Shown one piece after another: positions 8,333 to 16,017 of a stretch of DNA of 64,000 nt. The translations under genes and the position numbers were made by a program. This DNA comes from an uncultured Bacteroidales bacterium (GTDB lineage Bacteria > Bacteroidota > Bacteroidia > Bacteroidales > UBA932), in contig CALUQM010000002.1 of the NCBI GenBank assembly GCA_944322925.1, positions 57,860 to 121,859 of the forward strand, written 5' to 3'. Position 1 is the stretch's first letter; every line of letters begins with the position of its first letter. Below the pieces are notes generated by a model. The model was not told where the DNA came from, made no database searches, and saw nothing but the letters and a program-made list of their open reading frames with translations.

Positions 8333-9343
8333 TCATTTTTTCCACCCTTGCGCCGTGACAGGGAGCTCGACTCCTTCAGGTGTGACAAGGACTGCCCCGA
8401 CCTCAGGTCTGGCAAGATGGCCGATGATGTCGAAAGTCTGGAAATCATGACGGAATCTGTCATGTTTTCCTATCGGAATCGTAAAAAGCAGCCGGCAGTC
8501 GTCGCCGCCGTTGAAGGCAGCGGAAATCGGGTCTATATCGAACTGTTTTCCGAGATCGAAGGTTCCGCTGGCGAACGGCAACCGCTCTACATAAATCTTG
8601 GCTCCGAGGCCGCTGTCTCTGACAAGCCTTTTGACGGCATCGGAAAGTCCTCTGTTCACGAAATACCCGTACGACGGTATGATCTCGGCATCTTCGAGCT
8701 GGGATACAAGTGACGGATTGATTTCCGGCTTGAGGTATTCCCCTATTATAATCTTGTGATCGGAAAGATCCGGCTGGGACCTGTCTGTCTTACGCTTCAG
8801 GAATTTCTGTTTTTCCTTTTCGAGAATCTGCATTCCCATAAATGCAGCTCCGAGATTGCCCGAAATACATATCAGATCCATGCTTTTGGCCTGTATCCTG
8901 CGTTTTTCCGTCAGATTTGCACGTGTACCTGTGGCGGAAATACAGATATAAAGACCGTTGACCGACGGCAGAAGATCTAAAGAAAGACTCCGGTGACCGT
9001 GTTTCCTGGCGGCAGAAACCATGCCTTCCCAAAGTTCCTTTATCTTACCGAAATCAAATCTGGATGAGATTCCCAGCCTTACGGCAAGTGTTTCAGGATG
9101 AGCCATGGCTGCGTATATCTCGCCTGTCGCCTCGATTACAGCCTTGTATCCGAGATGCTTCAAAGGAAAATACGTAAAGTCGAAATCGATGCCTTCCGTC
9201 ATAACCACCGACGCATTTATGACACTGCCGGCATCTTTCCCGATTTTAAGTATGCAATTGTCATTCTGCTCGAACCCGATTCCTGCAAAAAGTTGTCTTA
9301 CAGCCTCGATTTTACCGAGTTCGGAAAAAGTTTCTTCTGCCAT
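8333..9343 (-). CDS. ThiL/AIR-synthase-like protein lacking kinase signature residues
   Basis: 336 residues; the start at 9343 begins MAEETFSELG, as ThiL proteins of this phylum begin, and lies 24 bases from a promoter box. The fold matches thiamine-monophosphate kinase along its length: YFPLKHLGYKAVIEA, the LGAAFMGMQILEKEK segment, a YLKPEINP stretch and AFNGGDDCRLLFTI. The residues that define the kinase are altered. The N-terminal GDDAAV is GKDAGSV, the second acidic motif (GGDTT) reads SLDLLPS, and IDISDG reads YFVNRG. In ThiL these acidic residues bind magnesium and ATP. The protein therefore probably does not phosphorylate thiamine monophosphate; a scaffold, binding or altered catalytic role is possible. 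It has no thiamine genes beside it. Confidence 0.72.
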   Translation of the reverse strand: MAEETFSELGKIEAVRQLFAGIGFEQNDNCILKIGKDAGSVINASVVMTEGIDFDFTYFPLKHLGYKAVIEATGEIYAAMAHPETLAVRLGISSRFDFGKIKELWEGMVSAARKHGHRSLSLDLLPSVNGLYICISATGTRANLTEKRRIQAKSMDLICISGNLGAAFMGMQILEKEKQKFLKRKTDRSQPDLSDHKIIIGEYLKPEINPSLVSQLEDAEIIPSYGYFVNRGLSDAVKRLVRDSGLGAKIYVERLPFASGTFDLGKQFDIDPISAAFNGGDDCRLLFTIPIGKHDRFRHDFQTFDIIGHLARPEVGAVLVTPEGVELPVTAQGWKK

Positions 9344-9366
9344 GATTTCATTAATATTTGAAAATA

Positions 9367-9374
9367 CAAAATTA
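9367..9374 (-). promoter_or_regulatory. Candidate -7 box for the ThiL-like gene
   Basis: On the minus strand this reads TAATTTTG, an exact TAnnTTTG box, about 24 bases before the start codon. No TTG is seen at the ideal distance upstream, so the call rests on one element only. Confidence 0.4.
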
Positions 9375-9409
9375 AGTAAATTAAACTTATCAGATATTAC
9401 CATCACACA

Positions 9410-9680
9410 CATTGCGTCGAATAAAAAGCCCATATGCTCAGATAATTCGGCAAAATTATTCGGAGCTGTTCCGGTTCTTACAGGAACATTGTCATATAGA
9501 ACGGCAGATATATGATCTCGTCAGTCACGAATGTCTGAACGGCCTCAGGCATCCCGCCGACAATGAGATACTGTCTGAAGTGGTCTTGCCGACCTGCCTT
9601 GCACCATCGAAAAATACAGCCTCCCTGGTTCCAGATTCAAACCATTGCTCCAACAGAACGAAAATTTTTCTATTAAGCAT
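9410..9680 (-). pseudogene. AAA ATPase (DUF4143-type) remnant with internal deletion
   Basis: A 51-codon frame starts at 9680 and stops at 9525. It begins MLNRKIFVLLEQW and contains a Walker A box (FDGARQVGKTT), typical of the N-terminus of AAA ATPases with a DUF4143 tail. Soon after, in another frame, the sequence reads VGGMPEAVQTFV (about 9530-9567), a motif that normally lies well over 100 residues further along in these proteins, at the start of the second half. So the gene has lost its middle, including Walker B, and its frame, and it ends early. Intact members of the family run to roughly 380-450 residues. They are common in variable copy number in Bacteroidales genomes; the function is poorly known. 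Confidence 0.65.
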
Positions 9681-9707
9681 GATATCAATAAATTACAGAC
9701 GAATATA

Positions 9708-9803
9708 CAACTTTTTTCATATATTTTACAATGGTTTTAACAACTTTTCGCCACATTTAAACATGATTTTTGCAACTTTTCGCTAATCACCAATTAACAA
9801 CTT
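9708..9803. repeat. Iteron-like direct repeats (CAACTT units)
   Basis: CAACTT occurs at 9708, 9741, 9773 and 9798, with spacings of 33, 32 and 25 bases. Two of the copies are identical over 11 bases (CAACTTTTCGC at 9741-9751 and 9773-9783). They lie in AT-rich DNA between two gene remnants, upstream of the AAA ATPase fragment. No function is known. Confidence 0.5.
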
Positions 9804-9804
9804 G

Positions 9805-9903
9805 CACCGGCCTTGGAAAACACAGCACCGGCTTGTAAAAGTTTCATAATCAGAAAAAACCGTCAGGATCGTAAAAACTGTTTTAAGAATCGTAAAAAGT
9901 TGG
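9805..9903. repeat. Further short direct repeats in the same non-coding block
   Basis: CACCGGC occurs twice (from 9805 and 9826, 21 bases apart), each followed closely by TTG and an A-run. ATCGTAAAAA also occurs twice, at 9868-9877 and 9889-9898, again 21 bases apart. The second copy runs into AGTTG, the reverse complement of the CAACT core repeated to the left. The rest of 9684-9961 shows no gene. Confidence 0.4.
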
Positions 9904-9961
9904 TTAGGACCCGTTGACTCCGATTTCCAGTTCCTGTACTTTAGTCGGAAAATTTCTACAC

Positions 9962-10785
9962 ATGGAAGTAAAGTATCAGAACCGGAGTATAATCCGACGC
10001 TATGTCGACATCCTTTCCGACGCCGGATTCAAGGCCGTATACCGGGGTTCGCTCTCAGTACCAAAAGCGTCAGGCTCGACCTCAGATGCACCGGGGCCGA
10101 CAATACAACTTTTATCGTCGAAGTCCAGTGCTACCGGCAGGACAGGCTCTTCAGACGATGTGTCGAGTATGCAGCAAAGGTATATGACGCCGGGTCCACA
10201 AAAGGCGACGGACAACTGTACGACATCCCTCCGGTATTTTTCATCTGTCTCCTCGAAGGCAGCGCCAAAGTTGCCGACAGGTCCGATACGCTTTGGAGGG
10301 ACAGATTCATATCTGAATATACTTTCAGAGGAAAAGTATCTCTCGATGTTCCCGATGAAACTATTTTTTGTATCTTCGTAGAACTGAACAGGTTTGACAG
10401 GGAACTGAAGGACTGCAGGTCCGTCACGGAACAGTGGTTGTATTCCCTCAAAAGGGTCGGCACTCTCGACAGGATTCCGGATGAACTCAAGTCGGAGATG
10501 TTCGAACGGCTGTTCAGGGCCTGCGAGATTGCAAGGTTCGACAAGGAACAGAAACTAAAGTACGAAAGCGATATGATTACCGAACGCGACGAAAAGAACA
10601 TAATAAACACCGCCATCAGGCTCGGAAATGACCAGTGGTTTGCCGAAGGGCTCGCCGAAGGGAAAGCCAAGGGCAGAGCCGAAGAGAGAATCGCGATAGC
10701 CGGAACATTGAAACAGCAAGGCTTCCCTGCAGCGACAATCGCGGCCGCTACCGGAATGACGGAAGATGAAATAGAATCTCTTTAA
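9962..10785 (+). pseudogene. Rpn-family PD-(D/E)XK nuclease, frameshifted and internally deleted
   Basis: Rpn proteins are recombination-promoting nucleases, often annotated as PD-(D/E)XK transposases. The N-terminus is in one frame from the ATG at 9962: RRYVDILSDAGFKAVYRG, the usual family opening. The rest is in another frame from about 10048 to the stop at 10785: a catalytic-core segment DLRC...TFIVEVQ (10078 on), then the YDIPPVFFICLL and FISEYTFRGK strands, a helical region and a C-terminal tail with AEGLAEGKAKGRAEER. Between the two parts the segment of some 50-60 residues normally found there is missing. The nuclease-core residues (D and ExQ) survive in the second frame. The gene is unlikely to make full-length protein. 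Confidence 0.75.
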
Positions 10786-10803
10786 AGAGCATAAAAAAGA
10801 TGA

Positions 10804-10844
10804 GGGAGAATTCTCAAGTAATTGCTTTTTCTTGGAATTCTCCC
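10804..10844 (-). terminator. Intrinsic terminator for glyS
   Basis: A perfect 10-bp inverted repeat (GGGAGAATTC at 10804-10813, GAATTCTCCC at 10835-10844) has a 21-base loop. Read on the minus strand it is followed by TCATCTTTTTTATG, a U-tract. It sits 20 bases past the glyS stop and also lies just after the convergent Rpn remnant. Confidence 0.65.
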
Positions 10845-10864
10845 CCAAAATAACATTGAATTTT

Positions 10865-12406
10865 TTATTTCAGATGTTTCAGAAGTGACGTCATGCTCAC
10901 CTGGTCGTTAATGATCTTGTGAAGATCCTCAATTCTGACCCTTTCCTGAGCCATAGTATCGCGATGCCTGATTGTCACACAATGATCCTGAAGTGAATCA
11001 TGGTCTACAGTCACGCAGAACGGAGTGCCGATAGCATCCTGACGGCGATATCTCTTGCCGATACTGTCTTTTTCATCATACTGGCAATTGAAGTCATATT
11101 TGAGTTCATCCATTACAGTCTGGGCCAGCTCCGGAAGTCCGTCTTTCTTCAGAAGAGGAAGCACAGCCACCTTAACGGGTGCGAGAGGAGCAGGGATACT
11201 CAGGACTATGCGTTTTTCGCCGTTTTCCAAAGTCTCTTCCCTGAGTGAATTCGAAAGTACGGCCAAAACCATTCTGTCTACACCTATTGAAGTCTCTATC
11301 ACATACGGAGTGTAGCTTTCCCCTGTTTCAGGATCGAAATACTGTATTTTCTTGCCAGAATATTTCTGATGGTTGCCAAGGTCGAAGTCAGTTCTCGAAT
11401 GGATACCTTCGAGCTCCTTGAAACCGAACGGGAAATTGAATTCTATGTCAGTAGCTGCATTCGCGTAATGAGCAAGCTTCTCATGGTCGTGGAATCTGTA
11501 ATTCTGTTCTCCCATACCGAGCGCCTTGTGCCATGCAAGCCTTGCCTCCTTCCATTTTGCAAACCAGTCGAGTTCTGTTCCCGGTTTGATGAAGAACTGC
11601 ATCTCCATCTGTTCGAACTCCCTCATTCTGAAAATGAACTGGCGGGCGACAATCTCGTTTCTGAATGCCTTTCCTATCTGAGCGATACCGAACGGTATTT
11701 TCATTCTTCCTGTCTTCTGGACATTAAGATAATTCACGAATATACCCTGAGCCGTCTCCGGACGAAGATAAATTACATTCGTATCATCAGAGGTATTCCC
11801 GAGCTGGGTGCTGAACATAAGATTGAACTGACGCACTTCTGTCCAGTTTTTAGTGCCTGAAATCGGACATACGATATCGCAATCGACTATTATCTGCCTG
11901 AGTTCGGCAAAATCATTGGCATTCAGGGCATCAGCCATTCTCTTTCTGACCTCGTCGATTTTTGTCCTGTTACGGAGCACGTTAGGATTGGTCTCGAGGA
12001 ATTTGGCTTCATCGAAAGCTTCTCCGAATTTCTTTCTCGCCTTTTCCACTTCCTTATTTATCTTTTCCTCGAGTTTTGCAATATAATCTTCAATCAGAAC
12101 ATCTGCCCTGTATCTTTTCTTGGAATCCTTATTGTCTATCAACGGATCATTGAATGCACTGACATGTCCTGAAGCCTCCCAAATCTTAGGATGCATGAAA
12201 ATACAAGAATCTATCCCCACTATATTTTCATGTAGTCTTACCATAGCCTCCCACCAATACCTCTTGATATTGTTTTTCAGCTCCGAGCCCATCTGTCCGT
12301 AATCATAGACTGCTGCAAGACCGTCATAAATCTCACTTGAAGGAAAGATAAAACCGTACTCCTTGCAATGTGCGACAAGAGTCTTGAAAAGTTCATCCTG
12401 AGTCAT
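10865..12406 (-). CDS. glyS: Glycine--tRNA ligase (dimeric class II)
   Basis: 513 residues. Charges tRNA-Gly with glycine using ATP in the cytoplasm. This is the alpha2 form used by Bacteroidota, archaea and eukaryotes rather than the alpha2-beta2 form. Class II motifs are visible: the N-terminal GFIFPSSEIYDG, motif 2 around FRNEIVARQFIFRMREFEQME, and motif 3 near the end as ETSIGVDRMVLAVL. A C-terminal anticodon-binding domain (APVKVAVLPLLKKDG...) follows. Length is normal. It is the last gene of a leftward run; folK ends 67 bases before its start, and a candidate -7 box lies in that gap. Confidence 0.97.
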   Translation of the reverse strand: MTQDELFKTLVAHCKEYGFIFPSSEIYDGLAAVYDYGQMGSELKNNIKRYWWEAMVRLHENIVGIDSCIFMHPKIWEASGHVSAFNDPLIDNKDSKKRYRADVLIEDYIAKLEEKINKEVEKARKKFGEAFDEAKFLETNPNVLRNRTKIDEVRKRMADALNANDFAELRQIIVDCDIVCPISGTKNWTEVRQFNLMFSTQLGNTSDDTNVIYLRPETAQGIFVNYLNVQKTGRMKIPFGIAQIGKAFRNEIVARQFIFRMREFEQMEMQFFIKPGTELDWFAKWKEARLAWHKALGMGEQNYRFHDHEKLAHYANAATDIEFNFPFGFKELEGIHSRTDFDLGNHQKYSGKKIQYFDPETGESYTPYVIETSIGVDRMVLAVLSNSLREETLENGEKRIVLSIPAPLAPVKVAVLPLLKKDGLPELAQTVMDELKYDFNCQYDEKDSIGKRYRRQDAIGTPFCVTVDHDSLQDHCVTIRHRDTMAQERVRIEDLHKIINDQVSMTSLLKHLK

Positions 12407-12435
12407 AATTTCTTCTATTTAAATTCTGTAACCTG

Positions 12436-12443
12436 CAAAAATA
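12436..12443 (-). promoter_or_regulatory. Candidate -7 box for glyS
   Basis: Reads TATTTTTG on the minus strand, an exact TAnnTTTG box. A TTG lies 22 bases further upstream (12468-12466), slightly longer than the usual 19. The start codon is 30 bases downstream. It suggests that glyS can be transcribed apart from folK. Confidence 0.45.
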
Positions 12444-12473
12444 ACAATATTATTAGAAACATCCTCAATAATA

Positions 12474-12932
12474 TCAATTTCGCGACAAAAAGTCTCTCAT
12501 GCCGTCAGAAATGATTTCCGACAATGGAAGCATGACAAACTCACGTTCCTTCATCAGAGGATGCGGAATTTTCAGGTGAGGAAAGTCTATACGGGTCTTC
12601 CCATACAAAAGAATGTCTATGTCGATAATCCTTGACTTGTATACCCTTCTTCCTTCAGAGTCATATTCGGGAGCCGACAGCTTGCGCCCCATATCGGCTT
12701 CTATTTTCTTGCATACCGACAAAATATCCTCAGGCGCCGACTGCAGATCATATCTTACCGCACAGTTCAGGAATTTCTCTTCGGACGAAAATCCCCACGG
12801 TTCCGTTTCGATTATATCGGACAGACTTACGTAAGGAGAACCGAAACACTCGGACAATCTTTCAAGAGCATCGGCAATATTCCTTTGTCTGTCACCTGAA
12901 TTGGTACCTATGGAAAAATAGACCTCCGCCAT
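12474..12932 (-). CDS. folK: 2-amino-4-hydroxy-6-hydroxymethyldihydropteridine diphosphokinase
   Basis: 152 residues. Transfers pyrophosphate from ATP to 6-hydroxymethyl-7,8-dihydropterin in folate synthesis. The sequence opens with FSIGTNSGDRQRNI, then SDIIETEPWGF, a FLNCAVRYD strand, and the family signature RIIDIDILLYG with the two magnesium-binding aspartates, followed by LKIPHPLMKEREFVMLPLSE. Length is normal for a single-domain enzyme. It is 13 bases downstream of the MIP18-family gene and co-directional with the suf genes. Confidence 0.95.
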   Translation of the reverse strand: MAEVYFSIGTNSGDRQRNIADALERLSECFGSPYVSLSDIIETEPWGFSSEEKFLNCAVRYDLQSAPEDILSVCKKIEADMGRKLSAPEYDSEGRRVYKSRIIDIDILLYGKTRIDFPHLKIPHPLMKEREFVMLPLSEIISDGMRDFLSRN

Positions 12933-12945
12933 AACTCCGGGTAAA

Positions 12946-13296
12946 TCAGTCCAAACCGAGTTCTATCAAAGCCTCCTCAGACATCCTGCTCTTGTCCCAT
13001 ACAGGCTCGAATACCAGATCGACTTTAGCGCTTACTACACCGGGAACATCCTCTACTGCTGCCTTAACCATATCCACGACATAGTCCGCCATCGGACAAT
13101 TCGGAGCGGTAAGTGTCATCTGGATATACACATTATGGTCTGCATCTACCTTCAGTTCGTAAATCAGGCCGAGATCATATACGTTTACAGGTATCTCAGG
13201 ATCATAAACCTGACGCAAAGCCATTATTATATCTCTTTCAAGTGCCATATTATCCTTACTCTCTGCTTTCTTCTTTTTTCTGAATACACTGAACAT
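12946..13296 (-). CDS. MIP18/DUF59-family iron-sulfur assembly protein (SufT-like)
   Basis: 116 residues. The DUF59 domain spans about residues 18-100: ALRQVYDPEIPVNVYDLGLI, then LTAPNCPMAD with the conserved cysteine, and LVFEPVWDKSRMSEEA. Proteins of this family help to mature iron-sulfur proteins. Placement directly after sufS and sufE supports that role. The first 16 residues are basic (FRKKKKAESK) and may be an extension; MALERD at residue 17 is an alternative start. Confidence 0.88.
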   Translation of the reverse strand: MFSVFRKKKKAESKDNMALERDIIMALRQVYDPEIPVNVYDLGLIYELKVDADHNVYIQMTLTAPNCPMADYVVDMVKAAVEDVPGVVSAKVDLVFEPVWDKSRMSEEALIELGLD

Positions 13297-13308
13297 ATCT
13301 GGACTCCA

Positions 13309-13746
13309 TCATAATGTCTGATCTCCGGCATGATCCGCCGCGATCTCCCTTATCATTTGAATCATCGACACCAGTCCGTTTGCCCTGGTAGGAGAAAGAT
13401 TTTCTTTCAATCCAATTTGTTCGACAATGGAAAAGTCGGACGAAAGAATTTCCTCCGGTGTCCGGCCGGAATAAACTCTGACAAGAAGCGAAATTATACC
13501 TTTCGTAATTATCGCATCGCTGTCGGCATTGAAGAAAATTCTCCCGTCTTTCATTTCAAAATCTATCCATACCCTTGATTGACAACCTTTTACCAAACGA
13601 TCGTCAGTTTTTCTGTCTTCAGGATAATCTGTAAGATTCTTCCCCAGTTCGATTATATATTCATATTTATCGAGCCAGTCATCGAAAAGTGAAAATTCTT
13701 CAATTATTTCATTTTCAACATCTTGAATCGGTTTGATCTTATCCAT
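13309..13746 (-). CDS. sufE: SufE, cysteine desulfurase activator
   Basis: 145 residues. SufE takes the persulfide sulfur from SufS and passes it on to the SUF scaffold. The conserved acceptor cysteine is Cys55 in LVKGCQSRVW, and the C-terminal half contains the usual LSPTRANGLVSMIQMI motif. It begins 2 bases after the sufS stop, so the two are very likely translated together. SufB, SufC and SufD are not in the window. Confidence 0.95.
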   Translation of the reverse strand: MDKIKPIQDVENEIIEEFSLFDDWLDKYEYIIELGKNLTDYPEDRKTDDRLVKGCQSRVWIDFEMKDGRIFFNADSDAIITKGIISLLVRVYSGRTPEEILSSDFSIVEQIGLKENLSPTRANGLVSMIQMIREIAADHAGDQTL

Positions 13747-13748
13747 AA

Positions 13749-14978
13749 TTACCTTCTCAGCATTTCTGCCGCTTTATATAAGGATTTCACAAAATATTCA
13801 GCTTCCTGCATGGTATTATAAGGCGCAAGAGAAACTCTCAACATGCCTGAAACACCGAATCTGTCCATCAAAGGCTCGGCACACATCTGTCCTGATCTTA
13901 CTGCAATACCCATTTTATCAAGAATCAGGGCCAGGTCTTCATGATGCACACCGTCGATACAGAAAGAAAACAGTGGTATCTTCAGTTCCATATTCCCGGT
14001 CTTGCCGAACAGTCTCAGTCCCGGTACGGATTCGAGTTCCGAGTAAAGGTAATCTCTGACAGCATCCCCAGATTTCTTGAGTTCATCGTCAGATCCAATC
14101 TCCGCAGCAAGTTCAAGCGCAGGCTTCAAAGTTGCCGCTCCTGTAAAATTCTGGGTACCCGCCTCGAACTTCAATGGAAGCGGAGCATAAGTCGTACCTG
14201 AGAATCTGACAGTACCCACCATTTCACCGCCGCCCATAAAAGGAGGCATTGCTTCAAGCAATTCTTTTTTTCCATAAAGGACACCGGTGCCTGTTGCAGC
14301 ATATACCTTATGTCCTGAAAAAACATAAAAATCGCAGTCTGTTTTCCTTACATCCACTTTGGAATGGACTATCCCCTGCGCTCCGTCTACAAGAACCCTG
14401 ACACCTTTGGAATGACAGATGCTGACAATTTCTTCTACGGGATTTACAAGACCGAGAACATTTGAAATATGTGTTACAGCTGCAATTTTCGTTTTCTCAG
14501 TACAGAGATCACCGATAGTATCAATTTCAAGCCGGCCGTTCTCATCCACGGGAATCACTTTCAATACAGCCTTTTTCCTTTCACAAAGCAGCTGCCACGG
14601 GACTATATTGGAATGGTGTTCACTTTCCGTTACAATAATTTCATCTCCCTCCCCTATGAATTTCTCCCCGAAAGCACAGGCAACGAGATTTATGGATGCA
14701 GTTGCTCCTGAAGTAAAAATTATCTCTTCACGGGAGGCCGCATTGATATAATTCTTTACAAAAAGCCTTGCCTGTTCATAAGCCTCTGTAGCTTCGTCCG
14801 CCAGCCTGTGAACAGCACGGTGAATATTCGCATTGGAGTTTACTGCAAGACTGTTCCATAAATCCAGGACTTGCTGCGGCCTCTGTATCGTAGCAGCATT
14901 GTCGAAATATACGAGATCCTTCCCGTACACTTTTCTTTCCAATGCAGGAAAATATTTTCTTAAATCTTCAGGACGCAT
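13749..14978 (-). CDS. sufS: Cysteine desulfurase SufS
   Basis: 409 residues. A PLP enzyme that takes sulfur from cysteine for iron-sulfur cluster assembly. The start at 14978 (MRPEDLRKYFPAL) fits the family; a longer frame to 15020 adds 14 unconserved residues over the promoter. Visible features: YFDNAATIQRP near the N-terminus, ESEHHSN, the DGAQG strand, the PLP lysine in FSGHKVYAATGTGVLYG, and the catalytic cysteine in RSGQMCAEPLM. A group II desulfurase is expected beside SufE. It heads the leftward run sufS-sufE-MIP18-folK-glyS. Confidence 0.95.
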   Translation of the reverse strand: MRPEDLRKYFPALERKVYGKDLVYFDNAATIQRPQQVLDLWNSLAVNSNANIHRAVHRLADEATEAYEQARLFVKNYINAASREEIIFTSGATASINLVACAFGEKFIGEGDEIIVTESEHHSNIVPWQLLCERKKAVLKVIPVDENGRLEIDTIGDLCTEKTKIAAVTHISNVLGLVNPVEEIVSICHSKGVRVLVDGAQGIVHSKVDVRKTDCDFYVFSGHKVYAATGTGVLYGKKELLEAMPPFMGGGEMVGTVRFSGTTYAPLPLKFEAGTQNFTGAATLKPALELAAEIGSDDELKKSGDAVRDYLYSELESVPGLRLFGKTGNMELKIPLFSFCIDGVHHEDLALILDKMGIAVRSGQMCAEPLMDRFGVSGMLRVSLAPYNTMQEAEYFVKSLYKAAEMLRR

Positions 14979-15008
14979 AATAAGCCTTTTATATCTTCTT
15001 GAAACGCG

Positions 15009-15025
15009 CAAATTTAACAAAAGTA
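15009..15025 (-). promoter_or_regulatory. Candidate -7 boxes for the suf operon
   Basis: Two TAnnTTTG matches lie next to each other on the minus strand: TAAATTTG (15016-15009) and TACTTTTG (15025-15018). They are 30-47 bases before the sufS start. No clear TTG is found at the ideal spacing for either. Confidence 0.4.
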
Positions 15026-15049
15026 ATCAGAACTTGGCGGAATTTGTCA

Positions 15050-15057
15050 TATTTTTG
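15050..15057 (+). promoter_or_regulatory. Candidate -7 box for ruvA
   Basis: TATTTTTG followed by C, an exact Bacteroidales -7 box, lies about 118 bases before the ruvA ATG. A TTG occurs upstream (15034-15036), but only 13 bases away. It is divergent from the suf promoter boxes. Confidence 0.4.
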
Positions 15058-15174
15058 CAGATGTATATTCCTCCCTTACTGTCATTTCAGCAGACAATAA
15101 AGCCTGGAGAGCAAAATATGCATGAAAACAAGTGGAGGATAATTAAGATAAAAACAATAATAAACCGAGCAATA

Positions 15175-15762
15175 ATGATAGATTACATCAAAGGGCAGAT
15201 CATAGAACTGAATCCTTCCGAAATGACAGTCGAAGCATACGGCATAGGATACAAGATCCTCATTTCACTGCAGACTTTTTCCTTTTTTGAAGGCAAACCG
15301 GACGCTACCGTCTACATACATCATTATCTGAGGGAAGATGAAGAGCTGTTTTATGGTTTCGGGACCAAAGATGAAAGGACGCTGTTCAGGCTTCTGATCG
15401 GAGTTTCAGGCATCGGAGCTGCAACAGCCAGAATGATGCTCTCGTCTCTTTCGGCAGATGAAATAAGAAATGCCATAATAGCGGAAGATATAGTAAAAAT
15501 AAAAAGCATCAAAGGTATCGGTCTCAAAAGCGCCCAAAGACTCATTCTCGAACTTAAAGATAAAGTCATAAAAGGTAACGGAACCGAAATTTCCGGACTC
15601 ATAAATAAAGCCGATAATGGAATAATGGAAGAAGCGTCCACCGCTCTCATCTTGCTTGGATTCACCAAAGCCAATGTACAGAAAGTACTCAATTCCCTGC
15701 TTAAAGAAAATCCGCAGATCAGTCTGGAAAATCTTATCAAGGCCTCACTGAAAAAACTTTAA
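15175..15762 (+). CDS. ruvA: Holliday junction branch migration protein RuvA
   Basis: 195 residues. RuvA binds four-way junctions and loads the RuvB motor. The start at 15175 gives MIDYIKGQIIEL, the normal RuvA N-terminal OB-fold. The helix-hairpin-helix region is clear (LIGVSGIGAATARMML, then SIKGIGLKSAQRLILELKDK). A C-terminal domain III (EEASTALILLGFTKANVQKVL) binds RuvB. The frame is open upstream, but those residues match nothing in RuvA. ruvB lies about 9 kb away on the other strand. The stop codon lies at the edge of a large palindrome. Confidence 0.95.
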   Translation: MIDYIKGQIIELNPSEMTVEAYGIGYKILISLQTFSFFEGKPDATVYIHHYLREDEELFYGFGTKDERTLFRLLIGVSGIGAATARMMLSSLSADEIRNAIIAEDIVKIKSIKGIGLKSAQRLILELKDKVIKGNGTEISGLINKADNGIMEEASTALILLGFTKANVQKVLNSLLKENPQISLENLIKASLKKL

Positions 15763-15801
15763 TCATGGTAAAATGTTCCACATGGAACATTTTACCATGA
15801 T
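15762..15801. repeat. 40-bp palindrome containing a parS-like site; possible bidirectional terminator
   Basis: Arms 15762-15780 and 15783-15801 are exact reverse complements (19 bp) around a 2-base centre. The core, TGTTCCACATGGAACA (15774-15789), differs from the parS-type sequence TGTTCCACGTGGAACA at one central base. It lies at the convergent end of ruvA and mnmG and overlaps the last base of the ruvA stop, so it could also act as a terminator. It has no long T-tract on either side, which weakens that reading. Confidence 0.6.
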
Positions 15802-16017
15802 ATAATCTTGTTCGACAAAAAATTTCAAACCTTGCGAATCTGAGAAAACCGCAGTATCCTGTATAGATGTGGATTTTTGAATCGAGCATAACGTAGAAAA
15901 TACCCTTATGTTTTCGCTCCCCTCACCAAGAAACATAATCTTATATGGAACTCGAGTTAGGATGACATGAGAATATGCGTGGGAGGTGTTTACCTGAGTC
16001 ATCGAACCGGCATCAAT

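Noticed and set aside
15763-16002. A 79-codon minus-strand frame between ruvA and mnmG
   Set aside because: It has no recognisable motif, its 3' end lies inside the 40-bp palindrome, and no ribosome-binding context is seen. It is a weak candidate for a gene.
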